Assembly: GCA_027621895.1 (NCBI GenBank)
Contig: JAQCAK010000016.1
Coordinates: 1-13,100, forward strand
Reading direction: 5' to 3'
Source: Pseudomonadota bacterium
GTDB taxonomy: Bacteria; Pseudomonadota; Gammaproteobacteria; Pseudomonadales; Azotimanducaceae
DNA length: 13,100 bases
The notes beneath the pieces are model-generated. The model was given only the letters and a program-made list of their open reading frames with translations, had not been told where the DNA came from and made no database searches. Below are positions 5,983 to 13,100 of this stretch, piece after piece. The position numbers were made by a program, and so were the translations under genes. Each line of letters opens with the position of its first letter. Within the stretch, counting starts at the first letter, position 1.

Positions 5983-7360
5983 GTTGTCCCGCCAGAAACA
6001 GCCAACCCGATCCCAGGTGAAGCGCAAGGGTGCCCGTAAAATCGGGCTGGATGAGTACCGTCGCCGCCGCCGGGAACTGATGGCGATGATGGAAGCAGGC
6101 AGCATTGCGATCGTCGCCGGTGCGACGGAAAAATACCGCAATGCGGATGTCACCTATCCTTTTCGCCAGGACAGCGACTTTCATTACCTGACCGGGTTCG
6201 ATGAGCCGGATGCGGTGTTCGTGCTGGTCCCGGGCCGGGCTCACGGCGAATCCATACTGTTCTGCCGGGAACGGGATGATGAACACGAGCGCTGGCACGG
6301 CGATATCACCGGACCGGAACGGGTCATGCAGCTTCACGGCATGGACGACGCATTTCCCCTGTCTGACATTGATGACATCCTCCCTGGCCTGATCGAGGGC
6401 AGAACGCGACTGTACTACGCGATGGGTCAGGATCGGGACTTCGATGTACAGGTGATCGACTGGGTAAAGATGATTGATTCAAGCAACGATCCAGGCAGCG
6501 AGCCCCCGGGCGAATTCGTGCAGCTCGAACAGTACCTTCATGAACTCCGGCTGTTCAAAAGTGCCGCCGAGATCGAGTTGATGCAGCTTGCAGCTGATGC
6601 AACCGCCAGGGGGCATATCAGAATCATGCAATGCGTGGAGCCCGGCATGCTGGAATACGAGCTTGAGGCCGAGCTGACTCACGAGTTTGCCATGAATGGC
6701 GCCAGATCAGCGGCTTATCCTTCTATTGTGGGTGGTGGCAACAACGCCTGTGTACTGCACTATATCCGCAATTCTGATGTGCTTTGTGACGGTGATCTGG
6801 TGCTGGTGGATGCAGGCGGTGAGTACGAGAACTATGCCTGTGACTTCACCCGGACCTTTCCGGTGAACGGTCGATTTGCTGAACCCCAGGCGCGGGTCTA
6901 CGAGATTGTGCTTGAGGCACAGGCGGCTGCCATTGATAGGATTGCGCCGGGCAATACCTGGAACGAGCCCCACGAGGCGGCGATGCGGGTCATTACCCGT
7001 GGTCTCATCTCGCTCGGGATACTGGAAGGCGATCCAGAAACGCTGTTCACGGAAGCTGCCTACCAGCCCTACTGCATGCACAAGACCGGACACTGGCTGG
7101 GTCTGGACGTTCACGATGTGGGTGATTACCAGGTGAACGGGGAATGGCGCGTGTTTGAAGAGGGCATGGTGACGACAGTTGAACCTGGTCTCTATTTTCC
7201 GGCGGACCTGTTACAGGTGCCTGAATGTTATCGCGGCATCGGCATTCGGATAGAAGATGACGTTCTGGTTACCCGTGCCGGCAACAGGGTCCTGACACAC
7301 GCGGTGCCCAGAACCATTCAGGATATCGAGGCGCTGATGGCTCGAGGAGAAGGCTCATGA
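5951..7360 (+). CDS. pepP: Xaa-Pro aminopeptidase (aminopeptidase P)
   Basis: A dinuclear metallopeptidase that removes an N-terminal residue preceding proline. The N-terminal half (about 31-190) is the AMP_N domain (DEYRRRRRELMAMM, YPFRQDSDFHYLTGF). The C-terminal half is the pita-bread M24 domain. The five metal ligands are intact and collinear with E. coli (D260, D271, H354, E383, E406): D287 and D298 in LVDAGG…CDFTRTF, H381 in GHWLG, E411 in VEPGLY and E435 in GIRIEDD; H388 is also kept. It has 469 residues with the ATG at 5951, carrying about 30 extra basic residues at the N-terminus. A TTG at 5984, just after the ygfB stop and 9 bases after GGAG, is a better placed start (458 residues). 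The stop overlaps the next ATG (ATGA), indicating translational coupling. Confidence 0.95.
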   Translation: MPKSVLQERTELSRQKQPTRSQVKRKGARKIGLDEYRRRRRELMAMMEAGSIAIVAGATEKYRNADVTYPFRQDSDFHYLTGFDEPDAVFVLVPGRAHGESILFCRERDDEHERWHGDITGPERVMQLHGMDDAFPLSDIDDILPGLIEGRTRLYYAMGQDRDFDVQVIDWVKMIDSSNDPGSEPPGEFVQLEQYLHELRLFKSAAEIELMQLAADATARGHIRIMQCVEPGMLEYELEAELTHEFAMNGARSAAYPSIVGGGNNACVLHYIRNSDVLCDGDLVLVDAGGEYENYACDFTRTFPVNGRFAEPQARVYEIVLEAQAAAIDRIAPGNTWNEPHEAAMRVITRGLISLGILEGDPETLFTEAAYQPYCMHKTGHWLGLDVHDVGDYQVNGEWRVFEEGMVTTVEPGLYFPADLLQVPECYRGIGIRIEDDVLVTRAGNRVLTHAVPRTIQDIEALMARGEGS

Positions 7361-8480
7361 AGGAACATCCCGCGGATATTCATGTGGTGGGTGCCGGCTT
7401 TGTGGGTCTTTCCTTTGCTGTTGCTGCTGCCCGGGACGGATTTCGTGTGGCGCTCCTCGACCAGAAGCCGGCACCGCGGGTGCCGGACAGTCCCTCGGCC
7501 AACGTCATCGCGGTCAACCCGGCATCAGCAGATTTTCTGGCGGAGATTGATGTCTGGCACCGGATACGATCGGACTTCCGGGCGCCATACCAGCGGATGG
7601 TCGTGCTGGATGGCACCGGGACAGGAGCCATCGAATTTGACGCCGAAGAGGCTGGCCTGCCGGTGCTGGGACACATCGTTGACCAGCGCATGCTGATCGC
7701 CGCGCTTGCGGAAGCCGCGGCAGAAACGCCGGGTTTGACCATGGCATGGGAGACTGAAGCGACCGTCAGTCCGGGGAGGTGCCATTGCTCGTCGGAGCCG
7801 ATGGTGCACACAGCCGGATTCGGGAAAGCCTGGGGCTCCGCAAGATAGGTTTCTCCTATGACCAGGTGGCGACCACCTGTCTCGTGAGGCTGTCGCTTGC
7901 TCACGAGGGAGTGGCCCGGCAATGGTTTGGCGAGTCAGGACCACTCGCGCTGCTGCCGCTGGTTGAACCGGATCTGGTCGCGGTTGTCTGGTCCAGTTTT
8001 GATGACCTGTCAAAGCTCCCGCCGTCAGCATTCCTTGGCAGACTGGAAGAAGCCAGCGAGGGTGCAACCGCCGGTGCCACGCTGGCCAGCGATCGGTTCG
8101 CCTTTCCCCTGATGCAACAGCAGTCGCTGCAGTACGTCACCGAGGGCGTTGCGTTGCTCGGCGATGCTGCTCACGCGATCCATCCACTCGCAGGGCAGGG
8201 AGCCAATCTGGGGTTTGCCGACGCCCGCTGCCTGGTGACGGAGCTGGCAGGCGCCAGGATCGAGGGGCACGTGCCGGGTGACCTTGGGGTCCTGAAGCGC
8301 TACGAGCGGGCAAGGAAACCGCACAACTACATGGCGGCACTCGCGATGGAAGGATTTCACCGGGCCTTCACCTCCGGCATGCCACTGGTCGGGCTGGCCC
8401 GAAATCTTGGACTGCAATTTGTGCAGGAAAATAAGACACTTAAACAGCTGGCCATTAGTGTCGCCTCGGGGCGACTTTAG
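7357..8480 (+). pseudogene. UbiH/UbiI-family FAD-dependent ubiquinone-biosynthesis hydroxylase, frameshifted
   Basis: Intact members hydroxylate the aromatic ring of ubiquinone precursors. The 5' frame (7357-7848) encodes the FAD-binding start GAGFVG at 12-17, then NVIAVNPAS and LGHIVDQRMLIAAL. The other frame (ending 8480) continues with LLVGADGAHSRIR, VARQWFGESGPLALLP, the GDAAHAIHPLAGQGANLG flavin motif and a family-like C-terminus. The two halves are joined by a -1 shift near 7771-7779, at the sequence CCGGGGAGG. A single missing base would explain the frame. The join is also about 15 residues short compared with E. coli UbiI, where a beta-strand pair precedes the LVxGADG motif, so a deletion of about 43-49 bases is more likely. 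Several stretches (GHIV, VARQ, HPLAGQGxNLGF) look closer to UbiI than UbiH. Starts within the pepP stop. Either a true pseudogene or an assembly error. Confidence 0.85.
8460..8478 (+). terminator. Hairpin at the end of the hydroxylase gene, possible weak terminator
   Basis: GTCGCC and GGCGAC form a perfect 6-bp GC-rich stem with the 4-base loop TCGG, followed by TTTAGTAT. The hydroxylase stop TAG (8478-8480) lies in this short T-rich tail. With only three T in a row the terminator would be leaky. It could separate gcvT-gcvPB from the upstream genes. A TATCAT -10 like hexamer follows at 8481-8486 but has no good -35. Confidence 0.35.
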
Positions 8481-8519
8481 TATCATACGCCGCTTGATTA
8501 ATGACCCTGGCGATTATCG

Positions 8520-9611
8520 ATGGGCAAGCACACGCCACTGTATGAGAAGCACCTCGCAGCCGGAGCCAAACTGGTCGACTTTGGCGGCTGGGACATGCCG
8601 ATTCATTACGGTTCGCAGATAGAGGAACACCATATCGTTCGCCAGGACGCGGGCGTATTCGATGTCTCCCACATGACTGTCGTTGAGATCCACGGCGATC
8701 GAGGCGAGGACTATCTCGAAAATCTGCTGGCCAATGACATACGCCGGGTCCGCCGGCCAGGCCAGGCGGTGTATTCCGCCATGCTCAATGAACAGGGTGG
8801 CGTACTGGACGACCTGATCGTTTATGCAACCGGCGATCCGTACCTCGCGGTTGTGAACTGTGCAACCCGGGAGAAGGACCTGGACTGGATGTCACGCCAG
8901 GCGCAACCTTTCGGCTGTCGAATCGTGGAACGTGAGGACCTGGCTATCCTGGCCGTCCAGGGCCCGACCGCCATCGCTCGAGTCAGTCGGCTGGTGACCG
9001 CAGAGCACGCAGAGACCATTGCCAGCCTCAAGGTTTTCCAGGGCAGCTGGTGCCAGGACTGGTTTATCGCCCGGACCGGCTATACCGGGGAACAGGGTCT
9101 TGAGATTATTCTCCCCGGCGTTGACGCGGCGGATTTCTGGGATGCATTGCTGGCGGACGGGATTCATCCTGTCGGCCTGGGTGCCAGGGATACCCTGCGA
9201 CTCGAAGCCGGCATGAACCTGTATGGCAGCGATATGGACGAGTCTGTTTCGCCGCTGGAATCGAACATGGAAAGTACAGTGTTCCTGGAAGGCCGACATT
9301 TCATTGGTGCGGAAGCATTGCGCAGCCAGCAGGCGTCAGGCCCCGGGGCGATGCTGGTCGGCCTTGTCATGACCTCGCGCGGCGTACTGCGTGCCCACTA
9401 CCCGGTATTTGCGGATGGCGAGGCCGTTGGCGAGATTACGTCCGGGGCTTTCTCTCCGACCCTGCAACATGCCATTGCGCTGGCCCGGGTCAGCCGTCTG
9501 TCGTCGGACATGGCGGTAGAAATTCGCGGCAAAATGCATCCCGTTACCTGTGTTACAACGCCGTTTGTCAGAAACGGCCAACCTGTATTCAAGCCCCGAT
9601 CGGGCACCTAG
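8520..9611 (+). CDS. gcvT: Glycine cleavage system T-protein (aminomethyltransferase)
   Basis: Transfers the methylene group from aminomethyl-lipoyl-GcvH to THF, forming 5,10-methylene-THF and ammonia. It has 363 residues and is collinear with E. coli GcvT (364). Family signatures: [20 protein letters not shown] at 5-24, DVSHM at 48-52, [10 protein letters not shown] at 93-102 with the catalytic aspartate of the family (D97/D98 region), [31 protein letters not shown], and the C-terminal [11 protein letters not shown]. The segment after SPLESNM is two residues shorter than in E. coli and lacks its tryptophans; this part is variable in the family. Start ATG at 8520 fits the family N-terminus ([11 protein letters not shown]), but the ribosome site is weak. 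It follows the broken hydroxylase by 39 bp. No glycine riboswitch fits in that gap. Its stop (TAG) overlaps the ribosome site of gcvH. Confidence 0.96.
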   Translation: MGKHTPLYEKHLAAGAKLVDFGGWDMPIHYGSQIEEHHIVRQDAGVFDVSHMTVVEIHGDRGEDYLENLLANDIRRVRRPGQAVYSAMLNEQGGVLDDLIVYATGDPYLAVVNCATREKDLDWMSRQAQPFGCRIVEREDLAILAVQGPTAIARVSRLVTAEHAETIASLKVFQGSWCQDWFIARTGYTGEQGLEIILPGVDAADFWDALLADGIHPVGLGARDTLRLEAGMNLYGSDMDESVSPLESNMESTVFLEGRHFIGAEALRSQQASGPGAMLVGLVMTSRGVLRAHYPVFADGEAVGEITSGAFSPTLQHAIALARVSRLSSDMAVEIRGKMHPVTCVTTPFVRNGQPVFKPRSGT

Positions 9612-9621
9612 GAGAAAAACT

Positions 9622-10014
9622 ATGGCGGAATTTCCATCTGAACTGCGCTACCTGGAAACCCATGAATGGGCCAGGCTGGATGACGACCTGATCGTCGTGG
9701 GTATTTCCGACCACGCCCAGGAAGCCCTCGGTGATGTTGTCTACGTGGAACTGCCGGAAATCGACAGTGCAGTGCTGGCCGGTGACGAGGTCGCCGTGGT
9801 GGAATCGGTGAAAGCAGCATCCGATATTTATGCACCGCTGTCCGGTCGGGTGGTCGCGGTGAACGAGGCGCTTGAGGATTCGCCGGAACTGGTCAACGAG
9901 ATGCCCTACGGTGACGGCTGGTTCTTCAAGATCAAGCCGGAAGATCCGTCAGCCCTTGAGAGCCTGTTGTCAGCCGACGACTACAAAACCATCTGCGAAA
10001 ACGAAGAGCACTGA
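9622..10014 (+). CDS. gcvH: Glycine cleavage system H-protein
   Basis: The small lipoylated carrier that shuttles the aminomethyl group from the P- to the T-protein and is reoxidised by the L-protein. It has 130 residues (E. coli 128). The lipoyl-accepting lysine is K64 in the exact family motif [13 protein letters not shown]. The N-terminus [14 protein letters not shown] and the C-terminal DGWFFKIK are also typical. The open frame reaches back to 9550 inside gcvT, but ATG 9622 preceded by AGGAG (9610-9614) is clearly the start. It is 10 bp after gcvT and 3 bp before gcvPA, in one operon. Confidence 0.97.
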   Translation: MAEFPSELRYLETHEWARLDDDLIVVGISDHAQEALGDVVYVELPEIDSAVLAGDEVAVVESVKAASDIYAPLSGRVVAVNEALEDSPELVNEMPYGDGWFFKIKPEDPSALESLLSADDYKTICENEEH

Positions 10015-10017
10015 TAC

Positions 10018-11397
10018 ATGCCATTCATTCCCCATACGGCGCTTGATGAGAGCCGCATGCTCGAGGCGGTGGGCGTTGATTCCATCGAGGCCCTGTTTGA
10101 CGAGATACCGGAGGACCTGCGATCCGGTGAACTGAAACAGACTCCCCCGGGTATCAGCGAGATGGCGCTGCTGCGGCTGATGAATGAGAGGGCCCGGCAG
10201 GACGAGGTCGATCTTTCTTTTCTGGGCGCTGGCGCCTACCAGCATCACATCCCCGCCGCGGTCTGGGATCTGGTCGGCCGAGGCGAATTCATGACGGCCT
10301 ATACGCCCTACCAGGCAGAAGCCAGCCAGGGAACGCTGCAGCTGATCTATGAATTCCAGACCATGATGACGCGACTGCTAGCCATGGATGTTGCCAATGC
10401 CTCAGTCTACGATGGCGCCTCAGCGACCGCCGAAGCGATCCTCATGGCAATCCGGGCCAACAAGCGCAACAAGAGTCGCCGGGTGCTGGTCGCGGGGGAT
10501 CTGCATCCCAACTACATCGACGCCTGTCGTGCCATAGTCGGCAACCAGGGCATTGAACTTGAACTACTCGATTTCAGTGAGACGAGCGGCGTTGTTGAAT
10601 TGCCCCCGGCGACAGCCGCGAACGAGGACTTCGCGGCGCTGGTGATCAGTTATCCCAATTTCTTCGGTGGTCTTCCGGACGTTCACGCCCTGACCGACTG
10701 GGCTCATGCGCAGGGCGCGCTGCTGATTGGTGTTGTCAATCCAACCGCGATGGCCCTGCTGGTGCCACCCGGCGAATGGGGCACACGGGGAGCCGATATT
10801 GCCGTGGGAGAGGGTCAGCCCCTGGGGATCCCGGTGAGTTCAGGTGGTCCTTACCTGGGGTTCATGTGCTGCCGCCAGGATATCGTGCGTCAGATGCCCG
10901 GACGAATCATCGGCAGAACGGAAGACACCGAGGGGAAACCGGGTTTTGCGCTCACGCTGCAGGCAAGGGAACAGCACATACGTCGTGCCAAGGCGACGTC
11001 CAATATCTGTACCAACCAGGGACTCCTGGTCACCGCAGCGACCATTTACATGAGTCTGCTCGGTGATGAGGGCTTGCGGTCAGTTGCGCTGCGAAGCCAC
11101 CAGGGTCTGCAGCGGCTGCGGGCAGGGGCGCTGGCGGCTGGTAAAGACACTGGCAGTATCTCTGCCCGATTTGAAGGCCCCGTGTTTCATGAAGCGGTTC
11201 TGGAGGTCAACGCACCCGCGTCAGAAGTCCTGTCGCGTATGGCCGCGAGAGGCATTCTGGGTGGTTATGACCTGGGTGAGCATTTTCCGGACTTGCGCCA
11301 CTGTATTCTCGTTAACGTCACGGAAACCCGTTCTGATGAGGATATTGATCGTTACGTCAGCTGCCTGACAGAAGTGCTGGGAGACATCGCATGTTGA
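10018..11397 (+). CDS. gcvPA: Glycine dehydrogenase (decarboxylating) subunit 1 (P-protein alpha)
   Basis: One of two subunits that together form the P-protein, which decarboxylates glycine and loads the aminomethyl group on GcvH. It has 459 residues, equivalent to the N-terminal half of the single-chain GcvP of E. coli. Family motifs: [16 protein letters not shown] near 69-83, [51 protein letters not shown], and the near-invariant run [20 protein letters not shown]. The PLP-binding lysine is on the other subunit, so this half is not active alone. Start ATG at 10018, 3 bp after gcvH. The last 7 bases overlap gcvPB, which suggests coupled translation and equal amounts of the two subunits. Confidence 0.96.
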   Translation: MPFIPHTALDESRMLEAVGVDSIEALFDEIPEDLRSGELKQTPPGISEMALLRLMNERARQDEVDLSFLGAGAYQHHIPAAVWDLVGRGEFMTAYTPYQAEASQGTLQLIYEFQTMMTRLLAMDVANASVYDGASATAEAILMAIRANKRNKSRRVLVAGDLHPNYIDACRAIVGNQGIELELLDFSETSGVVELPPATAANEDFAALVISYPNFFGGLPDVHALTDWAHAQGALLIGVVNPTAMALLVPPGEWGTRGADIAVGEGQPLGIPVSSGGPYLGFMCCRQDIVRQMPGRIIGRTEDTEGKPGFALTLQAREQHIRRAKATSNICTNQGLLVTAATIYMSLLGDEGLRSVALRSHQGLQRLRAGALAAGKDTGSISARFEGPVFHEAVLEVNAPASEVLSRMAARGILGGYDLGEHFPDLRHCILVNVTETRSDEDIDRYVSCLTEVLGDIAC

Positions 11398-12836
11398 TTT
11401 ATGACCACTCGAGCGAAGGCCGACGCGCCCATGCACAGTTTGAACGGGAATCCGGCAATCCGGAGTCCCTGCCAGCGGCCCATCTCAGGAGCAGCCCGGC
11501 GGGACTGCCGGAAGTTTCCGAATTGCAGGTGGTGAGACACTACACCAACCTGTCACGAAAGAACTTCTCGATTGACACGCAGTTTTATCCCCTGGGTTCC
11601 TGCACCATGAAATACAACCCCAGGGGGGCCCACCGCGCGGCCAGCATTCCCGGCTTCCTCGCGCGGCACCCGCTTGCGCCGCAAGCAAACAGCCAGGGTT
11701 TCCTCAGCTGTCTGTTCGAGCTCCAGGAGTACCTGAAAGATGTTACTGGCATGAAGGCCGTTTCGCTGACACCCATGGCGGGTGCCCAGGGCGAGTTCGC
11801 GGGCGTGGCGATGATTCGGGCCTATCATGAAAAGCGTGGTGATCACGAGAGAACCGAAATCCTGGTGCCCTCTGCGGCCCATGGTACCAACCCGGCGACC
11901 GCGGTGATGTGTGGCTACAGGGTCAGAGAGATCGCGGTGACCGATGAAGGTGATGTAGATCTTGATGCGCTCAGGGCAGCGGTGGGGCCGCAGACAGCAG
12001 GCCTGATGATGACGAACCCGTCGACCTGCGGCGTGTTCGAGCGCCAGATTGCGACCATCGCCGAAGTGGTTCATGAGGCCGGGGGTCTCCTGTACTACGA
12101 TGGTGCCAACCTCAATGCCATTCTTGGCAAGGTCAAGCCGGGTGATATGGGGTTCGATGTCCTGCATATGAATCTTCACAAGACCTTTGCCACGCCTCAC
12201 GGTGGAGGGGGTCCGGGAGCCGGACCGGTTGGTGTGGGCGAACGCCTGCTGCCCTTTATCCCGACACCTGTCGTCGGCCGGGAAGGCGATCATTACCGCT
12301 GGCTGACCCGCAGGGACATTCCCGACACGATCGGCCGGCTGTCAGCCTTCATGGGGAATGCGGGTATTCTGCTCCGCGCCTATGCCTATGCCCGGCTGCT
12401 TGGTAGGGAAGGTATGCACCGGGTGGGTGCCTATGCCACGCTGAATGCCAATTACATGGCCAGGGAGATGGAAAAAGCCGGTTTTCGCCTGGCCTATCCG
12501 GGCAGACGGGCAACCCATGAGTTCATTGTCACCCTGTCACGGGAAGCGAAAGAGCTGGGAGTGACGGCCATGGATTTTGCCAAACGGCTCCTTGATTACG
12601 GCTACCATGCGCCCACGACCTACTTTCCCCTGCTGGTTCCCGAGTGCCTGTTGATCGAACCGACGGAAACCGAAAGCGTTGAGGAAATCGACGGTTTTGT
12701 CGCGGCCATGGCGGCCATCCTTGAAGAAGCCCGAACCAATCCGGATCTCGTCACAACGGCGCCCCATACCATGCCGGTTCGCCGACTGGATGATGTGAAG
12801 GCCGCGCGCGAGCTAGACCTGAGCCTCGCCAGGTAG
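11391..12836 (+). CDS. gcvPB: Glycine dehydrogenase (decarboxylating) subunit 2 (P-protein beta, PLP-binding)
   Basis: The catalytic half of the P-protein. It has 481 residues, usual for GcvPB. The PLP Schiff-base lysine is K264 in [20 protein letters not shown]. Other signatures are [20 protein letters not shown] at 58-77, [37 protein letters not shown] and the C-terminal [25 protein letters not shown]. The start ATG at 11391 overlaps the gcvPA stop by 7 bases. The 3' end overlaps a convergent unknown gene by 24 bases, and I see no terminator hairpin there. The L-protein gene (lpd) is not in the window. Confidence 0.97.
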   Translation: MLIYDHSSEGRRAHAQFERESGNPESLPAAHLRSSPAGLPEVSELQVVRHYTNLSRKNFSIDTQFYPLGSCTMKYNPRGAHRAASIPGFLARHPLAPQANSQGFLSCLFELQEYLKDVTGMKAVSLTPMAGAQGEFAGVAMIRAYHEKRGDHERTEILVPSAAHGTNPATAVMCGYRVREIAVTDEGDVDLDALRAAVGPQTAGLMMTNPSTCGVFERQIATIAEVVHEAGGLLYYDGANLNAILGKVKPGDMGFDVLHMNLHKTFATPHGGGGPGAGPVGVGERLLPFIPTPVVGREGDHYRWLTRRDIPDTIGRLSAFMGNAGILLRAYAYARLLGREGMHRVGAYATLNANYMAREMEKAGFRLAYPGRRATHEFIVTLSREAKELGVTAMDFAKRLLDYGYHAPTTYFPLLVPECLLIEPTETESVEEIDGFVAAMAAILEEARTNPDLVTTAPHTMPVRRLDDVKAARELDLSLAR

Positions 12837-13100
12837 CTGCCTGATCAGGTCTTCGATCTGATGGGTCAGTGAAGCCAGCAGAAGCAGCAGCCGGGCAGCG
12901 CTGCTTTCCGCCAGGGGACCTGGTGGTGCCAGCAGAGCCAGCGCCTCGTCCAGGGTCTGCTGGAAAGTCCTGGCGGCAACGGGATCGATGGATTCAAGGT
13001 ATTCCTCCAGGTTCGTGGTATCCCGCATCAGTTCCTGAAGGACCCCGAGACTGGTGTGAATAGTGTCGGGTGTTGTGTCGCTGAACTCGCCATGTCGGTC
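12813..13100 (-). CDS. Leucine-rich unknown protein, N-terminus beyond window edge
   Basis: The minus-strand frame is open from the right edge to TAG at 12815-12813, 95 residues visible. An internal ATG at 13028 gives a 71-residue version, but the frame continues upstream without a stop (…[19 protein letters not shown]…), so the real start is probably outside. The sequence is acidic, helical and rich in leucine and alanine ([28 protein letters not shown]), with no motif, signal peptide or clear membrane segment that I recognise. Frequent CTG, GCC and GAC codons match neighbouring genes, which supports real coding. It overlaps the end of gcvPB by 24 bases in convergent orientation. Family unknown. 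Confidence 0.55.
   Translation of the reverse strand, partial: DRHGEFSDTTPDTIHTSLGVLQELMRDTTNLEEYLESIDPVAARTFQQTLDEALALLAPPGPLAESSAARLLLLLASLTHQIEDLIRQLPGEAQV

Noticed and set aside
7765..7785. Programmed -1 frameshift in the hydroxylase gene
   Set aside because: The G-run is only four bases, no canonical slippery heptamer or downstream pseudoknot is evident, the family is not known for recoding, and about 15 residues are also missing at the junction.
8481..8519. Glycine riboswitch before gcvT
   Set aside because: Only 39 bp separate the hydroxylase stop from gcvT, far too short for even one glycine aptamer, and no aptamer core is visible.
11553..12293. Minus-strand ORF of 246 codons antisense to gcvPB
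   Set aside because: Long open frame caused by the codon bias of gcvPB on the other strand; no motif or ribosome site.
12869..13063. Plus-strand ORF of 64 codons after gcvPB
   Set aside because: Proline- and arginine-rich with no motif; the opposite frame has better codon use and stays open to the window edge.

Overview
The window looks like chromosome of a free-living gammaproteobacterium that I cannot place more closely. The evidence is gene order. The block fau – 6S RNA – zapA – zapA-associated coiled-coil gene, divergent from ygfB – pepP – ubiquinone hydroxylase – gcvT – gcvH – gcvP, closely matches the arrangement known from Escherichia and Pseudomonas. A divergent rpiA/ilvA pair, also known from Pseudomonas, lies to its left. 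The sequence is moderately GC-rich. No transposase, integrase, phage gene, CRISPR array, tRNA or rRNA was seen.

Left part (1-3630): a NYN-domain/LOTUS-like protein, cut by the window edge, lies downstream of rpiA on the minus strand. ilvA diverges from rpiA across only 30 bp. A peptide deformylase gene converges on ilvA.

Middle (3631-5430): the gap upstream of def holds two perfect short hairpins and a probable 29-residue membrane peptide on the plus strand. On the minus strand follow fau with an intrinsic terminator, an unlabelled but convincing 6S RNA (ssrS) with its own promoter, zapA, and a short coiled-coil gene that probably starts at GTG. Cell division (ZapA), global control of RNA polymerase (6S RNA) and folate recycling (Fau) are thus linked, as in other gammaproteobacteria.

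Right part (5431-13100): ygfB, pepP and a UbiH/UbiI-family hydroxylase gene are tightly packed. The hydroxylase gene is broken by a frameshift that coincides with about 15 missing residues. Next come gcvT, gcvH, gcvPA and gcvPB, the glycine cleavage proteins T, H and P, with the P-protein split into two overlapping genes. The L-protein (lpd) is not in the window. GcvT makes methylene-THF and Fau returns 5-formyl-THF to the folate pool, so the two halves share C1 metabolism. A leucine-rich unknown gene converges on gcvPB at the right edge.

Most of the window is conserved housekeeping sequence. I see no evidence of a wholly new multi-gene system. The points most worth a second look are the disrupted hydroxylase with no second ubi hydroxylase beside it, the 29-residue membrane peptide, the 6S RNA, the hairpin pair before def, and the unknown gene at the right edge.
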